In this document: positions 36,149 through 43,653 of the stretch, piece after piece
Position numbering within the stretch: position 1 is the first letter of the stretch
How the letters are laid out: every line of letters begins with the position of its first letter
Virus record (IMG/VR): IMGVR_UViG_3300036828_000654
Span: 1 to 59,742 of that record
Direction: 5' to 3' (one strand)
Length of the DNA stretch: 59,742 nucleotides
Origin: a virus
Notes under the pieces: model-generated
Seen by the model: the letters and a program-made list of their open reading frames with translations, nothing else
Databases searched by the model: none
Told to the model about the DNA's origin: nothing
Position numbers and translations under genes: made by a program

Positions 36149-37936
36149 TTATTTAACTTTAGCCCTATAGCTCACAGGTTCAAGATCGAAGATTTCTTCA
36201 ACGCTTCCATTTTTTATATAAATATCACAAGTATTACTTTTTAAATCAAGACTATGAACTCTATAAAGGTAGTAGTTACCATGGTTAATAGATGCAACTT
36301 TAATTTCATTTTGAGAAATGTAAAACGGAGAATATACATTTGACTTGGTTGTCTTTACCTCAATTAATATTTCAACGCCATCTTCATCAAATGATTTAAT
36401 GTCATAACCCGCGGAACAATCATTAAGTGATACTCTTTCTATTTTAGCTGCAAGGTCAGCCCGTCCTAGACCCGATAATCTTGTTCGTTCAAAATTCATT
36501 ACTAATTGCTCGCCTTGATCCCCAAGCGTACGGTTCCTCTCATCTGCGGCTGCCCAATCGGGTTGCTGTAGCATCTTGGCTGTTTTATTTTTTTTCTTGG
36601 CAGATTTAGATTTATTTTCTCCGTTAGGAAAATCAACCACTCTAATTTTAAATGCATCAACATAAAATTCATCAGCGATTTTTTCAGATTTCATAACATT
36701 TGACGCGGGAGCTATCTTTAATGATTTTTTTAATTTAATAGCAGATTGGTGGCTCAGTAACCTCCACGTAAAACTAACTGGATTTGTTGAATTTTCATCA
36801 ACCGAATCGTACGCCAACAACCCCAAATAATTATAACTTGATTTTTCTTGGTATCTTAAAAAAAGGTGTATATTGCTTGTATTGTGATCATGTGCTTTTA
36901 ACCTTTGAACAAAATTATTATCCGCACTCATTTGTTTCTGTGTTTCCCAATGCAACTGACCGTCGTCGGTAAGTGCATCCTTATATGGATTGCCAGCATG
37001 CGGTTTTTCAATAGTAACAATTAATACTAGATCATCAGTTTCATTTTTAAGTTTGATTATACCAGAGATCCCCCAGCGTCCAGCGCCTACAGTAAATTCA
37101 GATCCAGGCTCAAATAACTGACCAATGCCCTCACGGTCATATTTATTTAGTAAAATTGGCTTTAAGTTATCTTTCGACTTAGGTTCAATATAGAATCCGT
37201 TTGACTTTAAAATTTCAAAACACTCGCTGTCCTCGCCGCCAGAAAACTCATCTGAAATTAGAAGCCTATTAAGTATAGTTTTCGCGGCGATACTAAAAAT
37301 AAATTTTGGAGGGTAACGATTTCCGTCATAAACTAAATCGTAAGTTGTCGAATGACGATAGCAATAGCGCCATGGTTCGTATTGACCATAGTCCCTAATT
37401 GCGTCTTTAATGGCGTTTGAATTAAGTTCACTCAATATTTTCTTAACATAAAGGACCCTACCACTGGGTCCTTTATTAATGTCTACAAAACTATTCCCGT
37501 CAAAGTATATACTAGCTTTTGACATTAAAAATGATGCCATATCAAAATCAATTTTCGATATGTATGCTCCTTGCTGAGGCACACCATTTTTGTTTATAGG
37601 TGATAAATAATCACGTTTTATTGCAACCAGATGCTTTACATGTTCTTTAATATCAACCACTTTATTTAGCTGTTCAAACTTCACCTTTACTTCAAAATGT
37701 TCACTACCTTTCCAGTCAATAACTTTTGCTTCTTTTGACTTTACCACTCCAACGTTGGTTATTTTTTGGTCAAAGCATGCAAAAACTATATCACCTTTTC
37801 TAGCTTGGCCTAGCATCTCGCGATAACCAAGCTTTGAATCCCCGCCAATTCCTGCAATAAGGATACCGTCACGAATTTCTATAACATGACGTTCTTTATT
37901 ATGATTAACCCAGAAAAACTGCTGTTCATTATCCAT
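36149..37936 (-). CDS. EVE/ScoMcrA-head/DUF3427/DUF3883 modification-dependent nuclease (595 aa)
   Basis: Residues 5-165 look like an EVE/PUA-type reader (FFWVNHNKER and ARKGDIVFACFDQKITNVGV). About 165-250 resembles the ScoMcrA-like N-terminal head (YDGNRYPPKFIFSIAAKTI, EFSGGEDSECFEILKSNGF). About 260-400 resembles DUF3427 (NPYKDALTDDGQLHWETQ). The C-terminus has the DUF3883 PD-(D/E)XK core GYDIKSFDEDG...ILIEVKTT. Such layouts are found in type IV-like restriction enzymes that cut modified DNA. It is the first gene of the AT-rich operon and has a plain ATG start. I did not locate its promoter. Confidence 0.7.
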   Translation of the reverse strand: MDNEQQFFWVNHNKERHVIEIRDGILIAGIGGDSKLGYREMLGQARKGDIVFACFDQKITNVGVVKSKEAKVIDWKGSEHFEVKVKFEQLNKVVDIKEHVKHLVAIKRDYLSPINKNGVPQQGAYISKIDFDMASFLMSKASIYFDGNSFVDINKGPSGRVLYVKKILSELNSNAIKDAIRDYGQYEPWRYCYRHSTTYDLVYDGNRYPPKFIFSIAAKTILNRLLISDEFSGGEDSECFEILKSNGFYIEPKSKDNLKPILLNKYDREGIGQLFEPGSEFTVGAGRWGISGIIKLKNETDDLVLIVTIEKPHAGNPYKDALTDDGQLHWETQKQMSADNNFVQRLKAHDHNTSNIHLFLRYQEKSSYNYLGLLAYDSVDENSTNPVSFTWRLLSHQSAIKLKKSLKIAPASNVMKSEKIADEFYVDAFKIRVVDFPNGENKSKSAKKKNKTAKMLQQPDWAAADERNRTLGDQGEQLVMNFERTRLSGLGRADLAAKIERVSLNDCSAGYDIKSFDEDGVEILIEVKTTKSNVYSPFYISQNEIKVASINHGNYYLYRVHSLDLKSNTCDIYIKNGSVEEIFDLEPVSYRAKVK

Positions 37937-38077
37937 ACCAACACCCTATCCTTTGCGTGTTTTTAGGATAAATTACCTTTTAGTTACTGCAGTTTCAATT
38001 GAGAATCCAGGTGCTACTTATCATTCCGCGTATAAACCGCCCCAATTAATTGCATATACAATAATGAAAAATGCAAA

Positions 38078-38395
38078 TTATTCTATTATCAATAAATCCT
38101 GTCCAATCCATATACCTATTGTCCGATGCAACCCATAGAATAAAAGCTCATTAAGTTCACCTGGGCGCCAGTCGTAAGGTATACGTCCGTCGATGGCATC
38201 GTGACAACTGGAACACCCGAACACAGCCCAGTAGTCATCGCTCTTGTACCCCATGCCGTGTGTGCTGCATGGGAGGTGGCAAAGAACCGTTGTTTCCGGG
38301 TTCCCATTGCAAATACCCGGAATCTGCAGCGTACAGCATTGCCCCCACGCCGAATCGCGCAGGGCCTTGCTTCTAAATGCTGGTGACTTTCGCAA
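38078..38395 (-). CDS. YbcO/DUF1364-type nuclease (105 aa)
   Basis: QCCTLQIPGICNGNPETTVLCHLP and VFGCSSCHDAIDGRIPYDWRPG match the HNH-like YbcO family of phage nucleases (DLP12 in E. coli). The start is the TTG at 38395, just after the preceding stop and with GGAG 7 nt upstream. It is the last gene before the AT-rich cassette and sits in what would be the nin region of lambda, where recombination nucleases are common. Confidence 0.75.
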   Translation of the reverse strand: MRKSPAFRSKALRDSAWGQCCTLQIPGICNGNPETTVLCHLPCSTHGMGYKSDDYWAVFGCSSCHDAIDGRIPYDWRPGELNELLFYGLHRTIGIWIGQDLLIIE

Positions 38396-39052
38396 TCAAT
38401 ACTCCATCAGCCGATTAACGGCCTGTTCCATCTCATGCTCATCGGTGAAGTGCTGTTGCAGTGTTTCATTCCAGATGACACCGGCGACACCGCTATAAAC
38501 CTTGTCGAATTTCTCCTGGCTCATATTGATGAAAGCAATGCTCCAGCGCTGCTTCAGCGTTCCACCATCCGGGTTCGCGGCCAGGTCATAGAAACCGGCC
38601 TTTACCATGACGTGATTGAGGTAAGCTTCCGTCGTTTTCACAGCTTCGGCGTCAAAACGCCGCTGACGTTGCGCAGCAACGCGCTGCAGCACACTGTCGG
38701 CGATCAGCTTTGTGATGTTGTCATACAGCAGCGGATCGCCAGCCTGCGCCGCCAGCGTCTTCGCTACCTCATGCGCAATCCACTTTTCCGGATCACTGAC
38801 GAAAGTCCAATCAGGCTCCCAGTACGAAAAGCCCAACTCCAGCAGTTTCCAGAATTTGCGGTGGTGCTTCAGGTTCCGGCGGTCACCGATGGGCCGCATG
38901 GCGATAGGAGTGCCCGTAGGCACCCCTTTCATCGTGTCCCTGTCGTGATCTGTAGCGTACTTGATGCCGCCACCTGGTAGCAGCACACCCAACGCTTCCG
39001 TCTTGTGCTTTCTCGGGGGCTTAGTTCGCGGCGCTGCTGTCACGCGACACAC
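38396..39052 (-). CDS. DUF1367-family protein (218 aa)
   Basis: The central block IGDRRNLKHHRKFWKLLELGFSYWEPDW is the DUF1367 signature. The family is common in the nin-like region of lambdoid phages and its function is not known. It overlaps the methyltransferase gene by 13 bp and is directly followed by the YbcO-type nuclease gene. Confidence 0.75.
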   Translation of the reverse strand: MCRVTAAPRTKPPRKHKTEALGVLLPGGGIKYATDHDRDTMKGVPTGTPIAMRPIGDRRNLKHHRKFWKLLELGFSYWEPDWTFVSDPEKWIAHEVAKTLAAQAGDPLLYDNITKLIADSVLQRVAAQRQRRFDAEAVKTTEAYLNHVMVKAGFYDLAANPDGGTLKQRWSIAFINMSQEKFDKVYSGVAGVIWNETLQQHFTDEHEMEQAVNRLMEY

Positions 39053-39705
39053 CTCTCAGCCATTCGCATTGCTTCCCTGCGGATCTGCGCCAAGAACGCT
39101 TCGCACTGCGCCATCAGTTGATCCCTGCTGACATAGCTATGTGCTGGCCCGCGCCATGCTTTATCGAACACCGCGATAGCTGCGCCGAAACCGGCACTGG
39201 TAGCTTCTTGTTTTGCATCTGCTGACTGATACCACAACGGCACATCAAAGCCTACGCGGCCACGAATGAAAGCAACGTGATCTGCATCCTCCGGCCACCA
39301 CACTTCGGAAGTCGCCGATTTAATGAGAAACACATACCGCCCGCCGCGTTCCCGCATATCGGAGGTATGCCGCATGATGTGACGCATACCGGTGATATAT
39401 TCGCCTTCATGCTGCTTCGCCGTGCTGTAAGGCGGATTTGCAAAGGCCGCACCGTTCAGTTCTTTCACGCGAGCTGACCAGTCCTGAACCAGCGCATTAT
39501 CTGCAGCGGTATAGAACACCGCGCATTTGCTGTTTTCGCCGTCGCTGAAGAGATCGAGCACAAGCGGCCCGAACATGGCATTGATTCCCCAGAACAGCGG
39601 ATCCGGTGTCCGCCACTGGTCGCCAATTTCTTTCAGTTCATGCGCAGTAGCCAGCTTTTGCGCAGCCAAAGCGCGCACATAGTTTGTATTTGAAAAGTCG
39701 ATCAC
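39040..39705 (-). CDS. Phage DNA N6-adenine methyltransferase (221 aa)
   Basis: The catalytic motif NPPYS occurs near residue 91 (AFANPPYSTAKQHEG) and the N-terminus carries DQWRTPDPLFWGINA, typical of the phage Dam family. The target is likely GATC or a related site, but this cannot be decided here. The enzyme could protect phage DNA against host restriction or alter its own regulation. Confidence 0.82.
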   Translation of the reverse strand: MIDFSNTNYVRALAAQKLATAHELKEIGDQWRTPDPLFWGINAMFGPLVLDLFSDGENSKCAVFYTAADNALVQDWSARVKELNGAAFANPPYSTAKQHEGEYITGMRHIMRHTSDMRERGGRYVFLIKSATSEVWWPEDADHVAFIRGRVGFDVPLWYQSADAKQEATSAGFGAAIAVFDKAWRGPAHSYVSRDQLMAQCEAFLAQIRREAMRMAERCVA

Positions 39706-40049
39706 AGGCGCACCTCCGAATGAGAAGGCACGAGGCGATAGAACCAGGTAGTTTTTCCTGATTCGTCGTTGCGGACTTTACTTACCTGCTTCACCAGGCC
39801 ATGCAGGATCGGGGAGATTTCACGTAAACGCGCGCTGATCGCCGTCTGGGTATCGCCCTCATCAGGGAACATCTGCGCCAGCAGGTTTTCCAGATCGCGC
39901 AGCGAATGCCAATCAGCACCGCTGGCCGCCGTGATAACCCGGTTCATTTGAGTATTCGCGTCATCGAATCGGCCCGCCTTACGCAACTTGCGGATCCCCT
40001 CGTTGATGCAGCTACGCTCTTTTTCGGAGGCTTGAGGTTTCTGCATCAT
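39702..40049 (-). CDS. Unknown early protein (115 aa)
   Basis: This 115-residue protein has a helical centre ([23 protein letters not shown]) and a compact C-terminus with TTWFYRLVP that may be a winged helix. It overlaps the RdgC-FtsK-gamma gene and the methyltransferase gene by four bases each. I recognise no family. Confidence 0.55.
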   Translation of the reverse strand: MMQKPQASEKERSCINEGIRKLRKAGRFDDANTQMNRVITAASGADWHSLRDLENLLAQMFPDEGDTQTAISARLREISPILHGLVKQVSKVRNDESGKTTWFYRLVPSHSEVRL

Positions 40050-41188
40050 TGCTCGGCCCCTGTGCTCAGCACTGTCCGCGTGCCATCGACACCGGGCGCA
40101 GACAGCACACCACCGACCTCCATCTGCTCTATCAGCCGTGCAGCGCGGTTATAGCCGATTCGGAATTGGCGCTGCAGGCCTGAAATTGAAGCGTGCCCTT
40201 TGGCCTGCACAAACTGCACAGCTTCGGGATAGCGCTCGTCATTCAGCGACTCATCATCCTCAGCAGCCGTTGAACCACTGCTATTGGCCGAATGGCTCGC
40301 TTCCCCGCCGAGGGCTGCAACCAGATTGACGATCAACGCCGCCAGTTCGCCGGTCAGCAAGATGAAGTCCGCATCAAAGCGTTGGGCGTAATCCTCCCGA
40401 TCGATATCGTCGTTCTGCTCCAGTAACACATCGCTAAATTTCAGTTTCTTCAGCATGCCATCATCGCTCAGCACAAAGTCGATACGATCCTGCCAGCTCA
40501 GCGCCAACTTCGTGACCAACTTACCGGCCTGCAGGTTTGACGCGATTTCATCACCGACAAGATCCTGTTTCTTGCAACGGATAATCCCGCCCTCTTCCAG
40601 CACGGCTTTTAGCTCGGCTTCATCCTGCAGAGTGAACCCTGCCGGCGGCTGGCCGGAGCGTACCCATTCGGTCACAGTCAGCTCGATCGGGCTTTCCATG
40701 GTCAGCGGTACCACCGGGAGTGAACCCAGGCTCTTGCGCAGCAGCGCCAGCGCATCTTCGGCGCGTTTGGCGCTGGCTGCGTCAACAATGATTAACCCGG
40801 CTCCTTCGTTAATCCAAATCTGTGTTTTATGGTATTTGCTGAAAGCACGCGGCAGCAGGCTATGCAGCACTTCGTCTTTGAGCGCGTCTTTCTCTGATTT
40901 TTTCAGTTTCCGGTGCTGTTCGGCTTCAAGTTTGGCGACTTTCTCGTTCAGCTCGGTTTGAATTACTTCGCGCGGGAGCAGTTTCTCTTCGCGTTGCACC
41001 ACCAGCAGATGCTGGCCGTTGGCGGTGTGAACGAGTGCATCGCCAATCGGCGCTACCCATCCAGTTTTAGCCATGTCCTGGCTGCCGCATGGCGTGAAGG
41101 CAAAAGCAGCCAGTTGCTCTTCCATGCCGCTCAGATCCACACCTCGGGACAAGCGGTAAATCATTGCGTTTTTGATGCTAATGGTCAT
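40046..41188 (-). CDS. RdgC-like protein fused to an FtsK gamma domain (380 aa)
   Basis: Residues 1-300 resemble RdgC ([49 protein letters not shown]), which forms a DNA-encircling ring and restrains RecA. After a Ser/Glu-rich linker, residues about 314-372 read [20 protein letters not shown] and [17 protein letters not shown], the winged-helix gamma domain of FtsK that recognises DNA polarity sequences. The start ATG at 41188 is part of a recurrent GGACTGACCAATG element. Fusion of these two domains is unusual, although I cannot exclude that it occurs elsewhere. Confidence 0.8.
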   Translation of the reverse strand: MTISIKNAMIYRLSRGVDLSGMEEQLAAFAFTPCGSQDMAKTGWVAPIGDALVHTANGQHLLVVQREEKLLPREVIQTELNEKVAKLEAEQHRKLKKSEKDALKDEVLHSLLPRAFSKYHKTQIWINEGAGLIIVDAASAKRAEDALALLRKSLGSLPVVPLTMESPIELTVTEWVRSGQPPAGFTLQDEAELKAVLEEGGIIRCKKQDLVGDEIASNLQAGKLVTKLALSWQDRIDFVLSDDGMLKKLKFSDVLLEQNDDIDREDYAQRFDADFILLTGELAALIVNLVAALGGEASHSANSSGSTAAEDDESLNDERYPEAVQFVQAKGHASISGLQRQFRIGYNRAARLIEQMEVGGVLSAPGVDGTRTVLSTGAEQ

Positions 41189-41191
41189 TGG

Positions 41192-41947
41192 TCAGTCCTT
41201 ACTTGTGTTTGCTTGGGCTACCTTCAGCCGTATTGACTGAAGTAGTGCCGCGCCTTTTTTCTCTGTTTCGGGGGTGGTCAATCCCCGTTCTTTTCCAACA
41301 CCTATCGGTATTTCGGTGTGCCCCAGCCTGATGACTGGCTCTGGTATTCGCTCCCCCTCATGTAGTCTTTTTTCCCATTGCCTGAGCAGCTTCTCTGCCA
41401 CCTTTCGCAACTCTGCGACGCCGTGGTTGTACTGCAGCATGGCTTTGCGCATATCGGTGACAATCCAGTACAGGATCGGCGCTTTCCATCGGAACTCTTC
41501 AGGGCAAGCGAATCCACCCCGCCTGGCGCTGTACCTGTCAAACTCCTCCATCACGACATCCACTGTTGGCAGTCTGGCGTCGATCAGCTCTTTTGCCATT
41601 GCCAACCAATCCGGTGGTGCCGGAAACGGATAAAACTTGCGTCCCGGTGCCGTCCTGATGGCGTAGTTCAGTTGTTCCGGGTTAATTGCTTCCTGCAACA
41701 GAACCCGCGTCAGTTCCGTTCCAAATGCCTCCATCAGTACCGTCGTATTCATTCGGCTGACCCACGTTGGCCAGTGGATCGGATACATGGGTAAAATCAC
41801 CGTCAAGACAATCCCCTGAATCGTCTTCCGTTCCGCCGCCGTAGCCGTATTTTTCCTGTACGGCTCGTATTGCGGCGACGCCCTGCTGGAAGCGATCCGT
41901 TGCATTGCCGCCGCCGTTACCGGCTTCGGCCCGTTGCGGTCGCTCAT
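41192..41947 (-). CDS. P: Replication protein P-like, helicase loader (251 aa)
   Basis: Residues along the whole length align by eye with lambda P: AMQRIASSRASPQYEPY near the start and FRWKAPILYWIVTDMRKAML and GERIPEPVIRL later. P recruits and loads host DnaB at the phage origin. The ATG at 41947 has a GAGGG site 7 nt upstream, which supports the long start. The first 266 bp therefore overlap the end of the O-like gene in another frame. Confidence 0.78.
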   Translation of the reverse strand: MSDRNGPKPVTAAAMQRIASSRASPQYEPYRKNTATAAERKTIQGIVLTVILPMYPIHWPTWVSRMNTTVLMEAFGTELTRVLLQEAINPEQLNYAIRTAPGRKFYPFPAPPDWLAMAKELIDARLPTVDVVMEEFDRYSARRGGFACPEEFRWKAPILYWIVTDMRKAMLQYNHGVAELRKVAEKLLRQWEKRLHEGERIPEPVIRLGHTEIPIGVGKERGLTTPETEKKGAALLQSIRLKVAQANTSKD

Positions 41948-42734
41948 AGCGCTGCCCTCGCAATTGCTCGTGTTTTAGCGAGCTGATAAATTTTTGCTGC
42001 CACTGGGAGTGGTAATAAACCCGGCCTGTCGGTTTCCAGAAGATCCGGAACTCGTTCAGTAACTCAGGAGTGAATTCCGCTGCGGTCAAACCGGATAGGT
42101 GCGCGATTTGCGCAAAGTCGGCACCAGGCTCCCAGTCGAACGACATCGGGAACATACCGAATTGCGGTGCAGGTTGTGGCGCCGGTGGGCGGTTGGTCAA
42201 AATGGCATTCAGGTGTGGGTTTGTCGGTGGTTTATCACCGGCTGAATTTTGAGCGTCGCCTAAGAGAGAGAGATCAGTATTTACTAAAGATCCGTCTTTA
42301 CTAATGCCCTGAATTTCAGGATACGGATTTTCAGGATACGGTGGTTCGTCCATTTCCTGATTTTCAGGATTCGGAGCCAAGCCTTGCGGCGCTTGTGGCT
42401 CATCCACTTCCTGAATTTCAGGATGCGGTTGCGGCGTGTCGAAGACGAAATAGTCGAAACCGTCGGTCACTCCCTTGGCATCACGCAGTTGGAAACGGTG
42501 AATAAAACCGACCTGGATCAGTTCGTTCAGCAGCTTGTAAACAGCATCACGGCCGCAGCCGCGAACGCCCTTCTTCTCCTGCCACAGATGTGACGGGTTG
42601 ACTGACCAGCCATCAGGCTTGGACAGCAGGTAATGCAGCATTCCTTCAGCCGCCCAGCTCAGCGTTTTATTGCCGATAGCCGCATTGTCGATCATGGTGA
42701 ATCCACGCTGGCGGTTGGTTCTTACGATAGCCAT
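41682..42734 (-). CDS. O: Replication initiator O-like protein (350 aa)
   Basis: The N-terminus is a replication helix-turn-helix (MAIVRTNRQRGFTMIDNAAI, PSHLWQEKKGVRGCGRDAVY). A Pro/Glu-rich repetitive linker follows, encoded by the iterons at 42308-42428. Then comes a DnaT-like domain (FPMSFDWEPGADFAQIAHL, FWKPTGRVYYHSQWQQKFI). The arrangement equals lambda O: origin iterons inside the gene for the protein that binds them, next to a P gene. The last 266 bp overlap the P-like gene. Confidence 0.78.
   Translation of the reverse strand: MAIVRTNRQRGFTMIDNAAIGNKTLSWAAEGMLHYLLSKPDGWSVNPSHLWQEKKGVRGCGRDAVYKLLNELIQVGFIHRFQLRDAKGVTDGFDYFVFDTPQPHPEIQEVDEPQAPQGLAPNPENQEMDEPPYPENPYPEIQGISKDGSLVNTDLSLLGDAQNSAGDKPPTNPHLNAILTNRPPAPQPAPQFGMFPMSFDWEPGADFAQIAHLSGLTAAEFTPELLNEFRIFWKPTGRVYYHSQWQQKFISSLKHEQLRGQRYERPQRAEAGNGGGNATDRFQQGVAAIRAVQEKYGYGGGTEDDSGDCLDGDFTHVSDPLANVGQPNEYDGTDGGIWNGTDAGSVAGSN
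42308..42428. repeat. Origin iterons inside the O-like gene
   Basis: Near-identical 19-mers of the type CCTGAATTTCAGGATACGG occur at 42308, 42356 and 42410, plus a 15-bp partial copy at 42327. Each carries the palindrome CCTGAATTTCAGG or a close variant. In lambdoid phages such repeats inside O form the replication origin and bind O. This is position-based inference supported by the repeat itself. Confidence 0.7.
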
Positions 42735-42916
42735 TACTCAGACCTCGAAGCAGAGGCCCCATGTTTGTCACTTTCCCGTGAGTAATACGCCTGCGTTACC
42801 CCTGACAGAGTCCCTGTGATAGCCAAACGCCGGGCTTCATGCCCAGCGATACCCAGCTTCTTACCAATGAGGGTGGATATCAGTTCTACGGATTGGGTAG
42901 TCGATTGCTGGCTCAT
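42734..42916 (-). CDS. Small early protein (60 aa)
   Basis: The ATG at 42916 (MSQQSTTQSVELIST...) overlaps the stop of the gene above in the form ATGA, so it is translationally coupled; a longer frame from 42955 is less likely. The protein is helical and Ser-rich with no recognised domain. It also overlaps the O-like start by one base. Confidence 0.55.
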   Translation of the reverse strand: MSQQSTTQSVELISTLIGKKLGIAGHEARRLAITGTLSGVTQAYYSRESDKHGASASRSE

Positions 42917-43275
42917 AGTGGCAGCTCCTTTGTTGATGGAAGTGGCGGAAGCCATTCGGGAACCGGTAGGCCGGCGGCCTTCAGTTCGTTGTGGACGTGA
43001 ACCAACATCTCGGGAGCTTCGGCGAACATAGCCAGGAAACCCCGGATCGCGGCAACGTTGGTTTCAACTGCGGGGTTGGACGCCATAGCATCAGCGGCGC
43101 TTTTGATCGTCACTGCTTCACTCTCAGTCCATCGCGTTTTGATCTGGTCTTCTCGTACTGCAGCGAATGGCAGGCCGTTTTTGCCTACCTTCTTGCGGGA
43201 TAACAACTCCCGGCGGACGCCAGAGGCTATCGCAGCCCCTGCCGTTCCGTCGCCTGGCTGGTAAATTGTGGTCAT
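42913..43275 (-). CDS. Early protein in the cII position (120 aa)
   Basis: It starts with the recurrent GGACTGACCAATGAC element at 43275. It occupies the place of cII between cro and O, but I cannot see a CII-like helix-turn-helix. The sequence (GVRRELLSRKKVGKNGLPFA, KTRWTESEAVTIKSAADAMA) is helical, with a Pro-rich end. Function unknown. Confidence 0.6.
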   Translation of the reverse strand: MTTIYQPGDGTAGAAIASGVRRELLSRKKVGKNGLPFAAVREDQIKTRWTESEAVTIKSAADAMASNPAVETNVAAIRGFLAMFAEAPEMLVHVHNELKAAGLPVPEWLPPLPSTKELPL

Positions 43276-43295
43276 TGGTCAGTCCTTATGTGGTG

Positions 43296-43538
43296 CTAAC
43301 AGGCTGGTTTGGTCAGAACCAGGCTTAAATTTTCAGGGTTGCGGCCGTAATCCGCTGGGTTGTAGGTATATGGGATTCTCGGAGACAAATGACAAAGCAA
43401 AGCTATGTCCTCAGGAACCCCTTGAGCTTTCCACTTCCCGACAGCTTGCCCTGTTCTTGCCTTGCCTTTAGATGGGAAATGGCGCCCGATTTCTGCGTTA
43501 CTCCCAATTTGTTGTTTCAGAATTTCGTAAAGTCTCAT
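43296..43538 (-). CDS. cro: Cro-like repressor (80 aa)
   Basis: The ATG at 43538 is preceded by an excellent GGAGGT site. The sequence MRLYEILKQQIGSNAEIGRH with SKGKARTGQAVGKWKAQG and VPEDIALLCHLS is the small helix-turn-helix of the Cro/YdaS type. It is divergent from the CI-like gene and preceded by the operators, as cro is. It should favour lytic growth by repressing cI transcription. Confidence 0.8.
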   Translation of the reverse strand: MRLYEILKQQIGSNAEIGRHFPSKGKARTGQAVGKWKAQGVPEDIALLCHLSPRIPYTYNPADYGRNPENLSLVLTKPAC

Positions 43539-43554
43539 TGTTACCTCCACGGCA

Positions 43555-43583
43555 AGCGTAACTAAAGTGTCGAAACCAATCAA
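43555..43583 (-). promoter_or_regulatory. PR promoter with operator
   Basis: On the minus strand TTGATT (43578-43583) and TACGCT (43555-43560) are separated by 17 bp. The operator at 43558-43571 covers part of the spacer and the -10, six bases after the -35. PL has exactly the same layout, which strongly supports both. Confidence 0.7.
43558..43571. promoter_or_regulatory. CI/Cro operator, site 1
   Basis: GTAACTAAAGTGTC fits the 14-bp pattern G-W-M-A-M-x-AAAGT-x-W-C derived from five copies near cI. It overlaps the PR -10 region. Confidence 0.7.
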
Positions 43584-43592
43584 TAGCACAAC

Positions 43593-43606
43593 GAAAACAA
43601 AGTTTC
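43593..43606. promoter_or_regulatory. CI/Cro operator, site 2
   Basis: GAAAACAAAGTTTC lies 35 bp from site 1 (start to start), the same distance as between the two PL sites. Confidence 0.65.
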
Positions 43607-43616
43607 CAAGCTTAGT

Positions 43617-43630
43617 GTTACTTTGGTGTC
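43617..43630. promoter_or_regulatory. CI/Cro operator, site 3
   Basis: The reverse strand reads GACACCAAAGTAAC. It lies 23 bp upstream of the cI start and may control the cI maintenance promoter, which I could not place with confidence. Confidence 0.65.
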
Positions 43631-43653
43631 CGATTTCAGGTTTGGAGCAAAAG

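Noticed and set aside
42913-43275. CII-type activator in the cII position
   Set aside because: No helix-turn-helix resembling CII is visible, and the C-terminus is Pro-rich.
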